From the NCBI RefSeq assembly GCF_014384885.1, contig NZ_JACRST010000006.1:56254-120253 (forward strand): DNA of 64,000 nt, written 5' to 3'. Every line of letters starts with the position of its first letter. Positions within the stretch are counted from its first letter, which is position 1. Origin of the DNA: Ligaoa zhengdingensis. Its GTDB lineage: Bacteria > Bacillota > Clostridia > Oscillospirales > Ruminococcaceae. The notes beneath the pieces were generated by a model. The model searched no databases, was not told where the DNA came from, and saw only the letters and a list, made by a program, of their open reading frames with translations. Below, one piece after another: positions 16,310-26,000 of the stretch. The translations under genes were made by a program, and so were the position numbers.

Positions 16310-17530
16310 ATGCTATCCCGCTGCAAAGGGCTGGCGATCCTGGCCGCCCTGCTCGTCTCCCTCTCGGCCTGCGCCGCGCCAGCCTCCTCCGCGCCGCAGA
16401 CCCAAACCAGCCCGGTCAGCTCCTCCGTACCCAGCGAGGAAAGTAAACCAGCGCCTGCCCCGCATCTCACCGTAACCGCGGGCGCTGAGTCGCTGGAGGT
16501 CACGCCCGGGAAGGACGATGCGGACGCCGTCATCACGGTGACCTCGCTGGAGGCGCTTCCCGCCTTCGCCTCCTCCCCGGATGCGAAAATCAGCATCACG
16601 GACGGCGCGGGAAACGCCGCGTTCGACGGTACGGCGGCTGAAATCCAGGACTTTATCCCCGCACGCAACGGCGATTACCGCTACACGGTCACCGACGGAA
16701 CCGGCGGGGAGACGTTGGTCTACCGCTTTACCGCGCGCTGCGCCCTCCCAGTTGAGGTCGAATTGCAGAACGATTTTGCGGCGCTCGGCGAGGTGATTGC
16801 CATTCACGCCTACTACGCGGACGGGATGGAGCTCTCCGCCACCACCGATCTCAACTTCCAGCCGAGCTTTTACGACAATGGGGACAGCCAGCTCGCGCTG
16901 CTGCCCATCCATTACGCCACCCAGCCCGACGTTTATAACCTGTCCATCACCGCAGGGGAACAGCAGTTCAATTACTTAATCACCGTAAACGACCGCGAAT
17001 TTGAGGTACAGCACCTGACTGTGGACGAGGACACCACCGCCAACACGGTGGGGAGCGACGCGGCCAACCGCGAATGGGATGAAAAGATCGAGCCGCTCAA
17101 GCTGGTATCCGATCCGCAGCAATATTGGGACGGCCAGTTCCTACAGCCGGTACAGGGCAAAATCACCACCGAGTTCGGCATGATCCGCTACACCAACGGC
17201 TCGACTGTGGCCTCGCGCCACAGCGGCATCGATATCGCCGCCGCTGCGGGCACGCCGGTTTTGGCAGCAGGCAGCGGCAGGGTGCTGTTCGCCGACTTCA
17301 TCCAGCTCACCGGCAACACGGTCATCATCGAGCACGGCTTCGGGGTGAAAAGCTGGTACTACCACATGCAGTCGCTCGACGTGGCCGAGGGCGATATGGT
17401 AAAGCAGGGCGACCCCATCGGCAAGGTGGGCAGCACCGGGTTCTCCACCGGGCCTCACCTGCATTTCTGCATGTCGGTCAACAACGTGTTCACCAACCCC
17501 TGGACCGCGTTCGAGCAGGGCATCGGCTGA
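16310..17530 (+). CDS. M23-family metallopeptidase lipoprotein (LytM domain)
   Basis: A 406-aa lipoprotein: signal sequence with lipobox LSAC (C21), a Ser/Pro-rich linker, an all-beta region (about 45-280) and a C-terminal LytM/M23 peptidase (about 285-400). Zn ligands are visible as RHSGIDIA (His and Asp) and GPHLHF (His), and GKVGSTGFSTG is the usual loop. M23 enzymes cut peptidoglycan peptide cross-links; with all ligands present it should be active outside the membrane. The beta region may be a Cadherin/Ig-like domain (ITDGAGNAAF), not firmly identified. ATG 16310 (AAAGGAGA upstream, lipobox in register) is preferred to the earlier in-frame ATG at 16217. Confidence 0.92.
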   Translation: MLSRCKGLAILAALLVSLSACAAPASSAPQTQTSPVSSSVPSEESKPAPAPHLTVTAGAESLEVTPGKDDADAVITVTSLEALPAFASSPDAKISITDGAGNAAFDGTAAEIQDFIPARNGDYRYTVTDGTGGETLVYRFTARCALPVEVELQNDFAALGEVIAIHAYYADGMELSATTDLNFQPSFYDNGDSQLALLPIHYATQPDVYNLSITAGEQQFNYLITVNDREFEVQHLTVDEDTTANTVGSDAANREWDEKIEPLKLVSDPQQYWDGQFLQPVQGKITTEFGMIRYTNGSTVASRHSGIDIAAAAGTPVLAAGSGRVLFADFIQLTGNTVIIEHGFGVKSWYYHMQSLDVAEGDMVKQGDPIGKVGSTGFSTGPHLHFCMSVNNVFTNPWTAFEQGIG

Positions 17531-17546
17531 ACAAGATAAATCCACA

Positions 17547-17579
17547 GGCGGTGCGCAATTTCGTGCACCGCCAATTTGT
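17547..17579 (+). terminator. Terminator of the M23 gene
   Basis: GGCGGTGC (17547-17554) pairs with GCACCGCC (17565-17572), followed by AATTTGTT. The weak U-tract lowers confidence. Confidence 0.6.
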
Positions 17580-17673
17580 TACACAAGAGCATGGGGTTGT
17601 GAAGTTTTGTGGCCGAATCTGCCCCTTTTTCATACACTGGAGTATCACCAGCAGTTGGGAAGGGGGACCCTTT

Positions 17674-18351
17674 ATGACCACAAGGGATGTCATCCGGGGG
17701 ATGGAGCTCGCGGCGCTCGCCTATAAACAGGTTCAGCCGGTCTACAGCGGTTGCCAGCTCACCGTCATCGACGACCGGGATACCGGGGTGCAGTGCTATG
17801 TCCGGCAAAGGGGCGAGCTGCTCGTCATCACCTTCCGCGGCACCGACTCCGCGCAGGACTGGCACACCGACTTCACCTTTTGGAAAAAGGCGATCCCCTA
17901 CGGCAACAGCTCCTCCAAAATCCGGGTGCACACCGGCTTTCTCAACGCCTACAAATGCCCGCACGTGAGGGACCGCCTCCACGGCATGGTTACACCGGAT
18001 ATCCGCCGCATCCAGGTTTTGGGGCATTCCTACGGCGCGGCGCTGGCGGTGCTGTGCGCGGTGGACCTGGAATACAACTTCCCGGATCGCGACTACGAGG
18101 TTCTGTTGTTCGGCTGCCCTCGCGTGGGCAACCGCGCGTTTCAAAAATCTTACAACAAGCGGGTGTTCAAAACGCTGCGGGTGGAAAACGGCAACGATAT
18201 CGTCACCAAGGTTCCGTTCGCAAGCTGGGGATACCGCCATGTCGGCATCCGCATCCCCATCGGGGCGCCCCGCATCTTCGGCCTCGTCTCACTGGAGCAG
18301 CACCGGCCGGAGAACTACTATTCCAGCTTGTTCCATCAGTTCGCACCGTAG
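17674..18351 (+). CDS. Class 3 (alpha/beta hydrolase) lipase-like protein
   Basis: A 225-aa member of the lipase class 3 family. ITFRGTDSAQDWHTDFTF is the oxyanion-side strand, LGHSYGAALA holds the nucleophile S119, GNDIVTKVP supplies the likely Asp, and the His is in LEQHRPENYY near the C-terminus. No signal peptide is present, so it acts in the cytoplasm or is exported another way. Substrate unknown; esters of lipids are the family norm. The start at 17674 has GGGAAGGGGG about 8 bases upstream; the much longer in-frame extension upstream runs through the M23 gene and is not real. The next small gene starts 14 bp after the stop, so the two are probably co-transcribed. Confidence 0.88.
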   Translation: MTTRDVIRGMELAALAYKQVQPVYSGCQLTVIDDRDTGVQCYVRQRGELLVITFRGTDSAQDWHTDFTFWKKAIPYGNSSSKIRVHTGFLNAYKCPHVRDRLHGMVTPDIRRIQVLGHSYGAALAVLCAVDLEYNFPDRDYEVLLFGCPRVGNRAFQKSYNKRVFKTLRVENGNDIVTKVPFASWGYRHVGIRIPIGAPRIFGLVSLEQHRPENYYSSLFHQFAP

Positions 18352-18364
18352 GGAGGGATTGCCG

Positions 18365-18541
18365 ATGAACCCATGTGAACTCACGGTGGCAATCAGCGCA
18401 CTGGCCTCGTCGATTGCGCGCTGCCTGAGCGACGACGAGCTCTCACTGCTCGCCGCAGTGCTGACGCAGTTGGGCGACACTCTCGCCACCATCAGTGTTC
18501 AACGGGAGATCTGTGAGGCCCACACAGCGGATACAAAATAA
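18365..18541 (+). CDS. Small DUF6774-like protein
   Basis: A 58-aa protein beginning MNPCELTVAISALAS and containing LSDDELSLLAAVLTQLGDTLATI. Small Clostridia proteins of this pattern (Cys near residue 4, LSDDEL, QLGDTLATI) are grouped, as I recall, as DUF6774. No function is known. GGGAGGGA lies 7 bases before the ATG. It follows the lipase gene closely. Confidence 0.75.
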   Translation: MNPCELTVAISALASSIARCLSDDELSLLAAVLTQLGDTLATISVQREICEAHTADTK

Positions 18542-18638
18542 CCGATTTTCCGCATGTTTTCAATTATTTCATCAATTTGTTGCAAAAACTTCCCGGTTCC
18601 TTCAATTCTCGCTCATACTTTGCCGTTATAATAAAGAC

Positions 18639-18740
18639 ATCCCAAGAGGGATACCGCAAAACGGTTCTTTGCACCGGCCAACTGCAAGAGTCCAATGCGG
18701 ACGGGATTCACATCCCGCACAAATAGCTTTTTCTTTCCCC
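18639..18740 (+). ncRNA. Possible small structured RNA
   Basis: A perfect TATAAT stands at 18627-18632 in the gap 18542-18908. After it come a small hairpin (ATCCC, AAGA, GGGAT) and a middle region with repeated TTGCA/TGCA-type pairing. Then comes a GC hairpin (CGGGAT, TCAC, ATCCCG within TGCGG..GCA) followed by CTTTTTCTTT. This promoter-structure-terminator layout fits a roughly 100-nt transcript. The -35 is poor, no known RNA family is recognised, and the call is tentative. Confidence 0.25.
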
Positions 18741-18782
18741 TTCCCTCCTTTTCTTTTCTCTTTCTTTTTTTACCTCCAAAAG

Positions 18783-18816
18783 AAGGCGCCGTCCGAAGTT
18801 GATCGGACGGCGCCTT
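18783..18816. terminator. Terminator downstream of the metallophosphoesterase gene
   Basis: A perfect 14-bp stem (AAGGCGCCGTCCGA with TCGGACGGCGCCTT) and a 6-base loop, with T-rich flank on the minus strand (CTTCTTTTGG) and TTTT on the plus strand. Confidence 0.85.
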
Positions 18817-18908
18817 TTCCGTTGTCAAAATCTTGCCCGACGCCCGGGGAAACGGCATCGGGGGGTACCCCCAGCGCAGCCGGCATCCGCCGAATCCCCA
18901 GGAGCACC

Positions 18909-19799
18909 TCACTTTAGCGGAGTCCCCTGCTGGCCGCCGGTTCGCTTCAAGATGAGGCAGATCACCTCCGGCCGGTTGAACAGCCGGATGGGGAACCCGC
19001 TGTTGCCCAATCCCCGGCTCACCGCCATGGTCGTCCTCCCGGCCGAATAGGCGCCGCTGGTGTAGCGGGGGAAAAAGCCTTGACCGGGCGCAAACAACCC
19101 GCCGATGAGCGGCAGCCGGAATTGGCCGCCGTGCGCATGTCCGCAGCACACGAGGTCGGGTTGGCACGCCGCATACAAATCGATCATCTCCGGCCGGTGG
19201 GAAAGCAGGATGATAAAATCCCCCCGTCCCGGCTCGGAGAGGGCGCGCAGCCGGGCGGCAAAGCGTTCTTTCCCCGCCCCCTCCGCATCCTCGGGGGAAA
19301 AAAATCGCGGGTCGCGCATCCCGAGCACGGTGATGGTGTCATCGCCTTGGGAGACGAAAATCGCCCCGTCCTCCAGGACTGTCACTCCTGCCTGCCTCAA
19401 CCGGCGTTTGAGCTCCCCATAATCCGCAATCGTTCCCTCGTGGTTGCCCGGCGCATAGCAGATGGGGGCGATTTTCGCCGCGCCCTCGACCAGCTCCATC
19501 GCGACGTCGAGATCGGTGCGCCGTTTATCCACCAGGTCCCCCGTAATCACAATCAAATCGGGGGACGCCTCCCGGATGCGGTTCAACAGGCGCTCCTGCC
19601 CGCCGCCAAACCGCTTGTTGTGCAGATCCGACAGGTGGACGATGCGGTATCCGTCAAAACCCGGGGGGATGCGCTCGCTGTGCAGGACGAGCTCGGTCGT
19701 CATCAGGCCCTGGTTCTGCCACAGCAGAAAAGCCGTTCCCCCCAAAACAACGCCGGCCGACAGCAATAGGACGATTGGATTCCTGAAGTCTAATCTCAT
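18909..19799 (-). CDS. Membrane-anchored metallophosphoesterase (YkuE-like)
   Basis: A 296-aa calcineurin-like phosphoesterase. One N-terminal TM helix (about 7-26, PIVLLLSAGVVLGGTAFLLW) places the catalytic domain outside. The five family motifs are present: HLSDLHN, ITGDLVD, APGNHE, LSHRPE and CGHAHGGQ. This layout is that of the YkuE/YpbG-type proteins, some of which act on UDP-diacylglucosamine-like lipids; the substrate here is not known. ATG 19799 has a GGGGGG ribosome site 7 bases upstream. It is monocistronic, with its own promoter and terminator. Confidence 0.92.
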   Translation of the reverse strand: MRLDFRNPIVLLLSAGVVLGGTAFLLWQNQGLMTTELVLHSERIPPGFDGYRIVHLSDLHNKRFGGGQERLLNRIREASPDLIVITGDLVDKRRTDLDVAMELVEGAAKIAPICYAPGNHEGTIADYGELKRRLRQAGVTVLEDGAIFVSQGDDTITVLGMRDPRFFSPEDAEGAGKERFAARLRALSEPGRGDFIILLSHRPEMIDLYAACQPDLVCCGHAHGGQFRLPLIGGLFAPGQGFFPRYTSGAYSAGRTTMAVSRGLGNSGFPIRLFNRPEVICLILKRTGGQQGTPLK

Positions 19800-19862
19800 A
19801 CCGTTTCCCCCCATCCGCTGGTTGCGTTCTAAATTTTTGGTTCACTGCCGTTTTTCGTTACC

Positions 19863-19890
19863 ATTATACCATAAAAGCAGGGGTTGCAAA
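19863..19890 (-). promoter_or_regulatory. Promoter of the metallophosphoesterase gene
   Basis: On the minus strand TTTGCA (19885-19890), 16 bases, TATAAT (19863-19868). The -10 is perfect, the -35 4/6. Confidence 0.6.
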
Positions 19891-19948
19891 GCTGCGTTCT
19901 TTATAAAATGTTTCGCCGGAATCGGATGTTTTTCTCTTAGACGCCGCA

Positions 19949-19984
19949 AGGGGCCCGCGCATCTCAATTGGATACGCGGGCCCT
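19949..19984 (-). terminator. Hairpin downstream of the GH127 surface gene
   Basis: AGGGCCCGCG pairs with CGCGGGCCCC (about 19950-19959 with 19975-19984) around a 15-base loop. The minus-strand T-tract is weak, so it may rely on the stem alone. Confidence 0.6.
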
Positions 19985-20018
19985 CTGCTCATCAGGTTAT
20001 TTTGCTTTATTGTTTCTG

Positions 20019-23000
20019 TCAGTTGCCGCTGTGTCTCCTGTGAATCACAAGCGCACCGGTTCCGACGGCTGCTATGGCCGCAATCGCCATTACAGCGATC
20101 GCCCAAGCCGGTACGCCGCTTTCGGTTGCCTCGGGTGCGATCTGTGCCGCTGGAGCTTCCGCTTCAGCCGGGGCCGCAGGCTCGATCACCGCAGGCGCCT
20201 CAGGAGCGGCCGGCTCCACAGGTACCGTCGCCTCCGGCGCTGCGTTCGGAATCGTCGCTGCCACCTCGCCGCCCGTTTCGGGGTTGCTGTTCGCCGCGGG
20301 TGCGTTCACAGCGGGCGCTTTCTCCTCGTTGCCAGCCATCGCGATCAGCTCCGCTCCGCTGTAATAAACAGCGGCGGCATCCGTCGCAATGTTGACGATC
20401 AGGTGTTCCTTGCCCGCAATCTCCACGTTCAGCTTGACGCCTTTCGCCTTTGCCTGATCCAGCACAGTCGCCGGCATCATCTGGCCATCCTCCAGCTTCA
20501 CGCTGATCGTATCGCCCTCGGACGCGTTCCCGATCTTTTCAGTCACGCTATCCCAGTAGTCGTTGTCGCTCGCCTTGCTGACGGAACCCTTGGAGGGTTT
20601 GCCCGGGGCCGGGTCAACCGGCTTCTCTTCTCCTGCCAAGTCCAGACCATCGAACGCAGCCAGTACCACGTCATTCGCCGCATTCACAAGCTCCACCGTC
20701 AGCTCGTCGGTCTCTTCCAGCGCTTTCAGCCCGGCCACCGCGCTCTCCAGGGCGTTCCAGCTCTCCGCTGTGTAGTCCGCCGCCTTCAGAGCAGCGAGGT
20801 TTGCCTCAGCGGCATTCACGACCTCCGCCAGCCGCACCAGCGCCGCCGCTCTTGTCAGCTTCGCCGCCAGCTCGTCGATCTCCTCCTGCGTCGCTTCGTC
20901 ATTTTGCAGCAGGGTTTCCGCCTCATCCAGCAGCGCATTTACTTCGGTGAGCGCCGTCTGGTCTTCCGCTTTGTCCACGATCTCCTGCGCTGTTGCGACA
21001 GCGCTCTCCAGGATCGCAAAGTTCGCTTTCCGTTTCAGGCTGTTCAGCGCCTCGGTCAGCGCTTTTTCGGAGGCTTTCACCTGTTCTTCGGTCGCGCCGT
21101 CGTCCTCCATCACCGGCTGTGCGGCCGCAACTGCATCATCCAGCGCTTCCAGCGACGACGTGGTGTACTTCTCCCTCGTCACTTCAGCAGCCATCTTCAG
21201 CAGCTTTTCCAATACGCTCTTGTCAACAGGCTCCCGCTCGGACACTTCCGTGATCGTCCGCATCACGCTTTCGTAACAAGCGTTGATCTCCTCCTGAGAA
21301 GCGCCGCTCTGCAGCAGTGCCTCGGCTTCCTCGATCGCTTCGGTCAGCGCTGCGATCGATTCATCGGTCAGGTTGAGGTTCTCGTCGTCCAGCAGGTCCT
21401 GCGCCAGCTCGATCGCCAGCTCCAGCAGGCTGGTATCCACCGCGTAGACGAGGCCGTCGCGCGCCTTCACCAGCGCGAGATAGGCGTCGAATACATCCTT
21501 CTGGGTCGCCGTCTTGCTGTCCACGATATCCTGCGCTGCTTCCAGCGCCTCGGTCAGTACAGCAAAACTTTCCTCGGTGTACCGCTCCGCGTCATACTTC
21601 CCGTCGATCGCTGCGATCAGCGCCTCCAGCAGACTCTTATCTACATCGCCGAGCTCCTCAACCTCCACGAGCGCAGCGGTTGCAGCTCCCAGCGCCGCCT
21701 TGGCTCCATCGATCTCGCTCTGTACCGCCCACTCCTTGTCCAGGACAGCTTTCGCATCCGCAAGCGCCCCGGCAAAGCCGGCCCAGCTTTCGGCGGTGTA
21801 ATCCGATTCCTTCCGCGTGAGCGCCTCGTCGTAAGCGGTTTGCAGCGCCTGCTTGTCCCCCACCTCGACCGGGGTGAGGTCGATGCAGTCGAGCTGGGCA
21901 AAGCTCGCATCCAGCCCGGAATGGGTGAAAGTGATGGTGTTCTTGCCCTTGGGCAGTTGGATGGTCACTTTGTACTGGTGCCAATCGCCCCAGGTGGTCG
22001 CATCCGGATAGAAAACGATCTGTGCGCTGTCCGCATCGCCGTTGATGTAATATTTGTGCGACGCATTGGGGAAGGCCGTGTGGCCGTCCGCCGTAATCAC
22101 CATTTCGTAGGGACCTTCGACCGGCGCGTTCACCGTGAAGGTGACCGTTGCGTCCGCATTGTCGATCGAGGCGACATGCTGCCCGCCGGAGGAGGTAGCG
22201 CCGCCTGCGATGCCCGCCGGCGCGGTGACGACGCCCTTTTCGGCCTCATACCGGACGGTGGCGTATTCGTCCACCACCGGCAGCACCAGATCGATGCAGT
22301 CGAGCTGGGCAAAGCTGTTTTCTATTCCGGAATGGGTAAAGGTGATGGTATTCTCGCCTTCTTTGAGGGTGACGTCGACCGAGAACTGCCGCCAGTTGAA
22401 CCAGCCGGTCCCGCCGGGGTAGTAGACGATCTGCGCATTGCCCACGTCGCCGTTGATGTAATATTTGTGCGACGCGTTCGGGAAAGAGGGGTGCCCGTCG
22501 GTGGTGATGATCATCTCATACTCGCCGTCGGCGGGTGCCTCCACCGTGAAGGTCACCGTCGCGTTTTCATTGTCGATCGACTGGACCTGCTTGCCGCCGG
22601 AAGAAGCCGTATGCTCACCGACAAACGCCGGGGCGGTGACCACCGCATCCTCCGCCTCGTAGCGGACGACGTTGTCCAGCACCTTGACCTGCACCTGGGC
22701 GGTCAGGTTGTTGCTGTTGACATACACCTCGGAGGGCGCCAGGATGCCGGTGAAGGTGTAGGCGCCTGCGGCCGACATGTCGTAATCCGCGCATCTCCAG
22801 CTCGTGATCTTGGCCGTCGCGGTCACAGCAGGATCGCCGTAGGTGATCTCCACCTCCTGCGGCAGCTTCGCGGACACCGCATTGAGCGAGAGGTACTTGC
22901 CGATCTCGACGCCCTTGAGCGCCGCCACGCTGTTTACCACGCCGCGCGTCTCGATCCCGGTTTCTTCCACGCCGATCTTCAACACATTCTTTGCGAGGTC

Positions 23001-26000
23001 GTAGTCCATTTCATTGGGCTCGTCCATCGCCAGCACCCGCTCGGCATATCCGATGGATTGTTGCAGGCGGGCCCACGCCTCGTCGGTGTAATCCGCCTGA
23101 ACCTCTCCGCGGGCCTTGGCCAGCTCGGTTTGAAGCGCCGCGTCATAACCGGTCAGGTCGGGGCGCCGGCCGGTGGTCAGCACAAATTCCGGTGTGAATA
23201 CGCTACCCGAGGCGTCGCTCAGGCGCAGGTAATAGGTAGTTCCATTCTCCAGCCCGGTCACGCTGGCCTTGTCGCTGGCAAACTTGCTGTTGATGCCGTA
23301 AACGACATGGTCGTACACGCCCGGCTGGGCGCCGTATTCGATCTTCATCTCTCCGCTTGCGCGCTTATATGCGAGCTGGGCGCCCTCGAACACGCTGTAG
23401 ACGAGATCCTCATAGATCAGGTCGGTCGGTTCGGTCGGGATACTCGTCGCCTCTGCGATCTCGGCCTCGGTGAGGTTGCGCACCCGGAAGGAGGAAACCT
23501 CAAACGCCTTGTTCCAGGAGCGGACGCCCACCCTGCCGTTGGTGTAGCGGTTATCCGAGAACTGGCAGACCTTTTCGCCGTCGATATAAATCACGATACT
23601 GCTGCCGCACACGACCACCTTGAGCTGATAATCCCTTCCGGACACGATGTTGTACGGGGTATCCTGCACCAGGTTCCAGCCGTTTGCGCCGAAACCAAAG
23701 CGGACAGCTCCGTTCATCAAGCCGACATAGTAGCCAAAGTAAGCGTCGGTATTGGTGGTAGCGCTCTCATCCACGTTGGTGGTGCGGAACATCACGCCGA
23801 AGTCCGCGCCGCCGTCGGTATTGGTGCGCATTGTGGCCTCCACTGCGTAGTCGGTCCAGCTCTCATCGCCGGCGACCACCTTGATATTGCCGTCGGCTGC
23901 AACGCTCATCTTCCCCTCGGAGAAGGTGACGACGCCCGGCGTGCCGGAGGGGCTCCACTTCTGGGCGCTCGCCGCAGGGTCGCTGAAGTCGTCGTAGAAG
24001 TCCGCCACAGGCGCATCTGCACCCGGGCCGCCGCCGGTTGTGGCCGAAACCTCCTCGGACTCCACCGTCTTGCCGTCCAGCAGCATGGAGAGCTTGAAGT
24101 AATAGGTGGTATTTTCCTCGAGACCGGTGAGGTTCGCCTCGTTGGTGCGGAACCCGGAGGCGCTCACCGTGTAATTGCCGCTCTCGGTGCCGTACAACAC
24201 GCGGTAGAAGCCGTCCGCACGGCTGACGTTGGTGGTCAGCTTGACCGAATTCACACCGGTCTCCATCTTCGTGATCTCCGGTTTTTCCAGCTTGCCCACC
24301 GGCACGATCTCGATGCGGTCGATGGCCACATCGCTCTCGCCAAACAGGCGGATGTTATTGTACTGCCCGTAACCAAACTGGAACGCCTTGACGGTGGTCC
24401 CCAGCATCGAATCGTTCTGCGTGGGCAGCAGGCCCACCAGGTCGTCGAGCACAAACGGACCGCTTCCATCCACAAAATCAACCGTCTGGTTGTACTTGGA
24501 GTTGATGTTTAGGCGCAGGCTGCCCGAACCGGTGTAGTAAATCTTGAGCTGATAATTCTCCGCGTTGGGAACCATCAGGTTGTCGAACTCGAGCACCGGC
24601 TCGCCGTCCAGCGTTTTGGACACGGCGTCATCGGCTTTGCGCACGACGGTGGGCTGCGCCTCGCCCACGCGCGGCATCTGGACGATGCGCAGGCGGCTGC
24701 AGCCGTAGGGGATCAGCTCGATCTCCTCCTGCAGCGCGGCGTTCTCCGCAATGGGGGAATACGGCGGCTCGGGGACCACGTTATTGAGCAGCTGCCATTC
24801 CGGCACCACCTGGCCGGTCGCCCGGATGACCACCGGCGCGTTGTCGGTGTGGAACGGCTGCAGCTCGATCTCGTCCGCCACCGTCACCTCAAAGGAGGAG
24901 GCGGGGTTGTTTTCGTCGTACACCAACGCGTAGTTCCACCGGCTGGCGGGGGTCACCTCGCGGCTGGGGAAGTCCGCCGTGGGGGCCACGCCGCTCGGGG
25001 ACGTCTTGAGCACGCGGGAGTCGTTCATCTCGGGGTCGGGGGTGTGCCAATCCTCTTTCACCTTGACGGTGTAGATCAGCGAGCCGCGCTCCACCGCCGT
25101 GGAGTTGTTGTACCAGGTGCTGGTGCGGACCTCCATCGGGAAGTCGATCTCCACCGTGTCGCCCGCCGCCCATGCGCGGTCGATGGTGAAGTAGCCGCCG
25201 GACAGGGTTCCCTCGGCGGGCTGCCCGTTCACCTGGAAGGAGGGGGCTTCGCACCAGTCGGGCACGCGCAGCACCAGCGGGAAGGACGCGGCCTCGCCCT
25301 CGTAATCGAGCGCGATCGCACCGTCGAACGGGTACTTGGTCGCCTGGTCGAACACGGCGGTCTTGCCGTCCGCGACCTTGGCGATCACCTTGTTCGGGCC
25401 GTAGGAGATCACCGCGAGCCCGTCGTCCGCCGTGGCCATCCACATGTTCTGGATGAACTTCGGCCAGCCCATGTGCATGTTGGAGATGCAGCAGGCGTCG
25501 CCGGCCGGGGCCGCAAAGGCGCTGGAGTTCCCGTGGTCATGGATGAACTCGTGGGCGCCGTTGGTCGCCATCATCTGGCTCTGCGCCTGGAAGTAGTTGT
25601 GCGCCGTGAAATCGGGTGTGTAGCAGGCGGGCAGGTTGTTGTAGGCCACCCGCTCCATGTCGTCGCCGATCCAGCTATCCCCCAGGATGCGCATCGCGAT
25701 GCCGTAGGACATCAGGCTCTCGACCACTGAGCACGCCTCGGCGCCCACATACGGCAGGTTGTCGCGCGCCCACTCGTCCGAGTTGGCCAGACCGTCCACC
25801 CGCGCGTGGTCGATGCCCATGTTGAAGATGCCCTCGCGGATCGCGTTGCGGTCCCGCTCGGAGCCGGTGTACTGGAACTGCACCGCCGGCGACTTCATCG
25901 CCTGGGTGGTGTTCACCACATGGTTGCGCACCGTGCTGTCGGTGAAGATGGTGGTCCAGTCGTTGTAGTTGCCGTAGATGCCGTGGGAGTTTTTCATCAG

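Noticed and set aside
17125..17673. Long 5' extension of the lipase gene
   Set aside because: It overlaps the M23 gene in another frame; the ATG at 17674 has a good ribosome site and fits the family.
19968..24512. 1514-aa open frame antisense to the GH127 surface gene
   Set aside because: It has no domain or start context and its composition (His/Arg/Leu-rich) is that of a GC-rich shadow frame.
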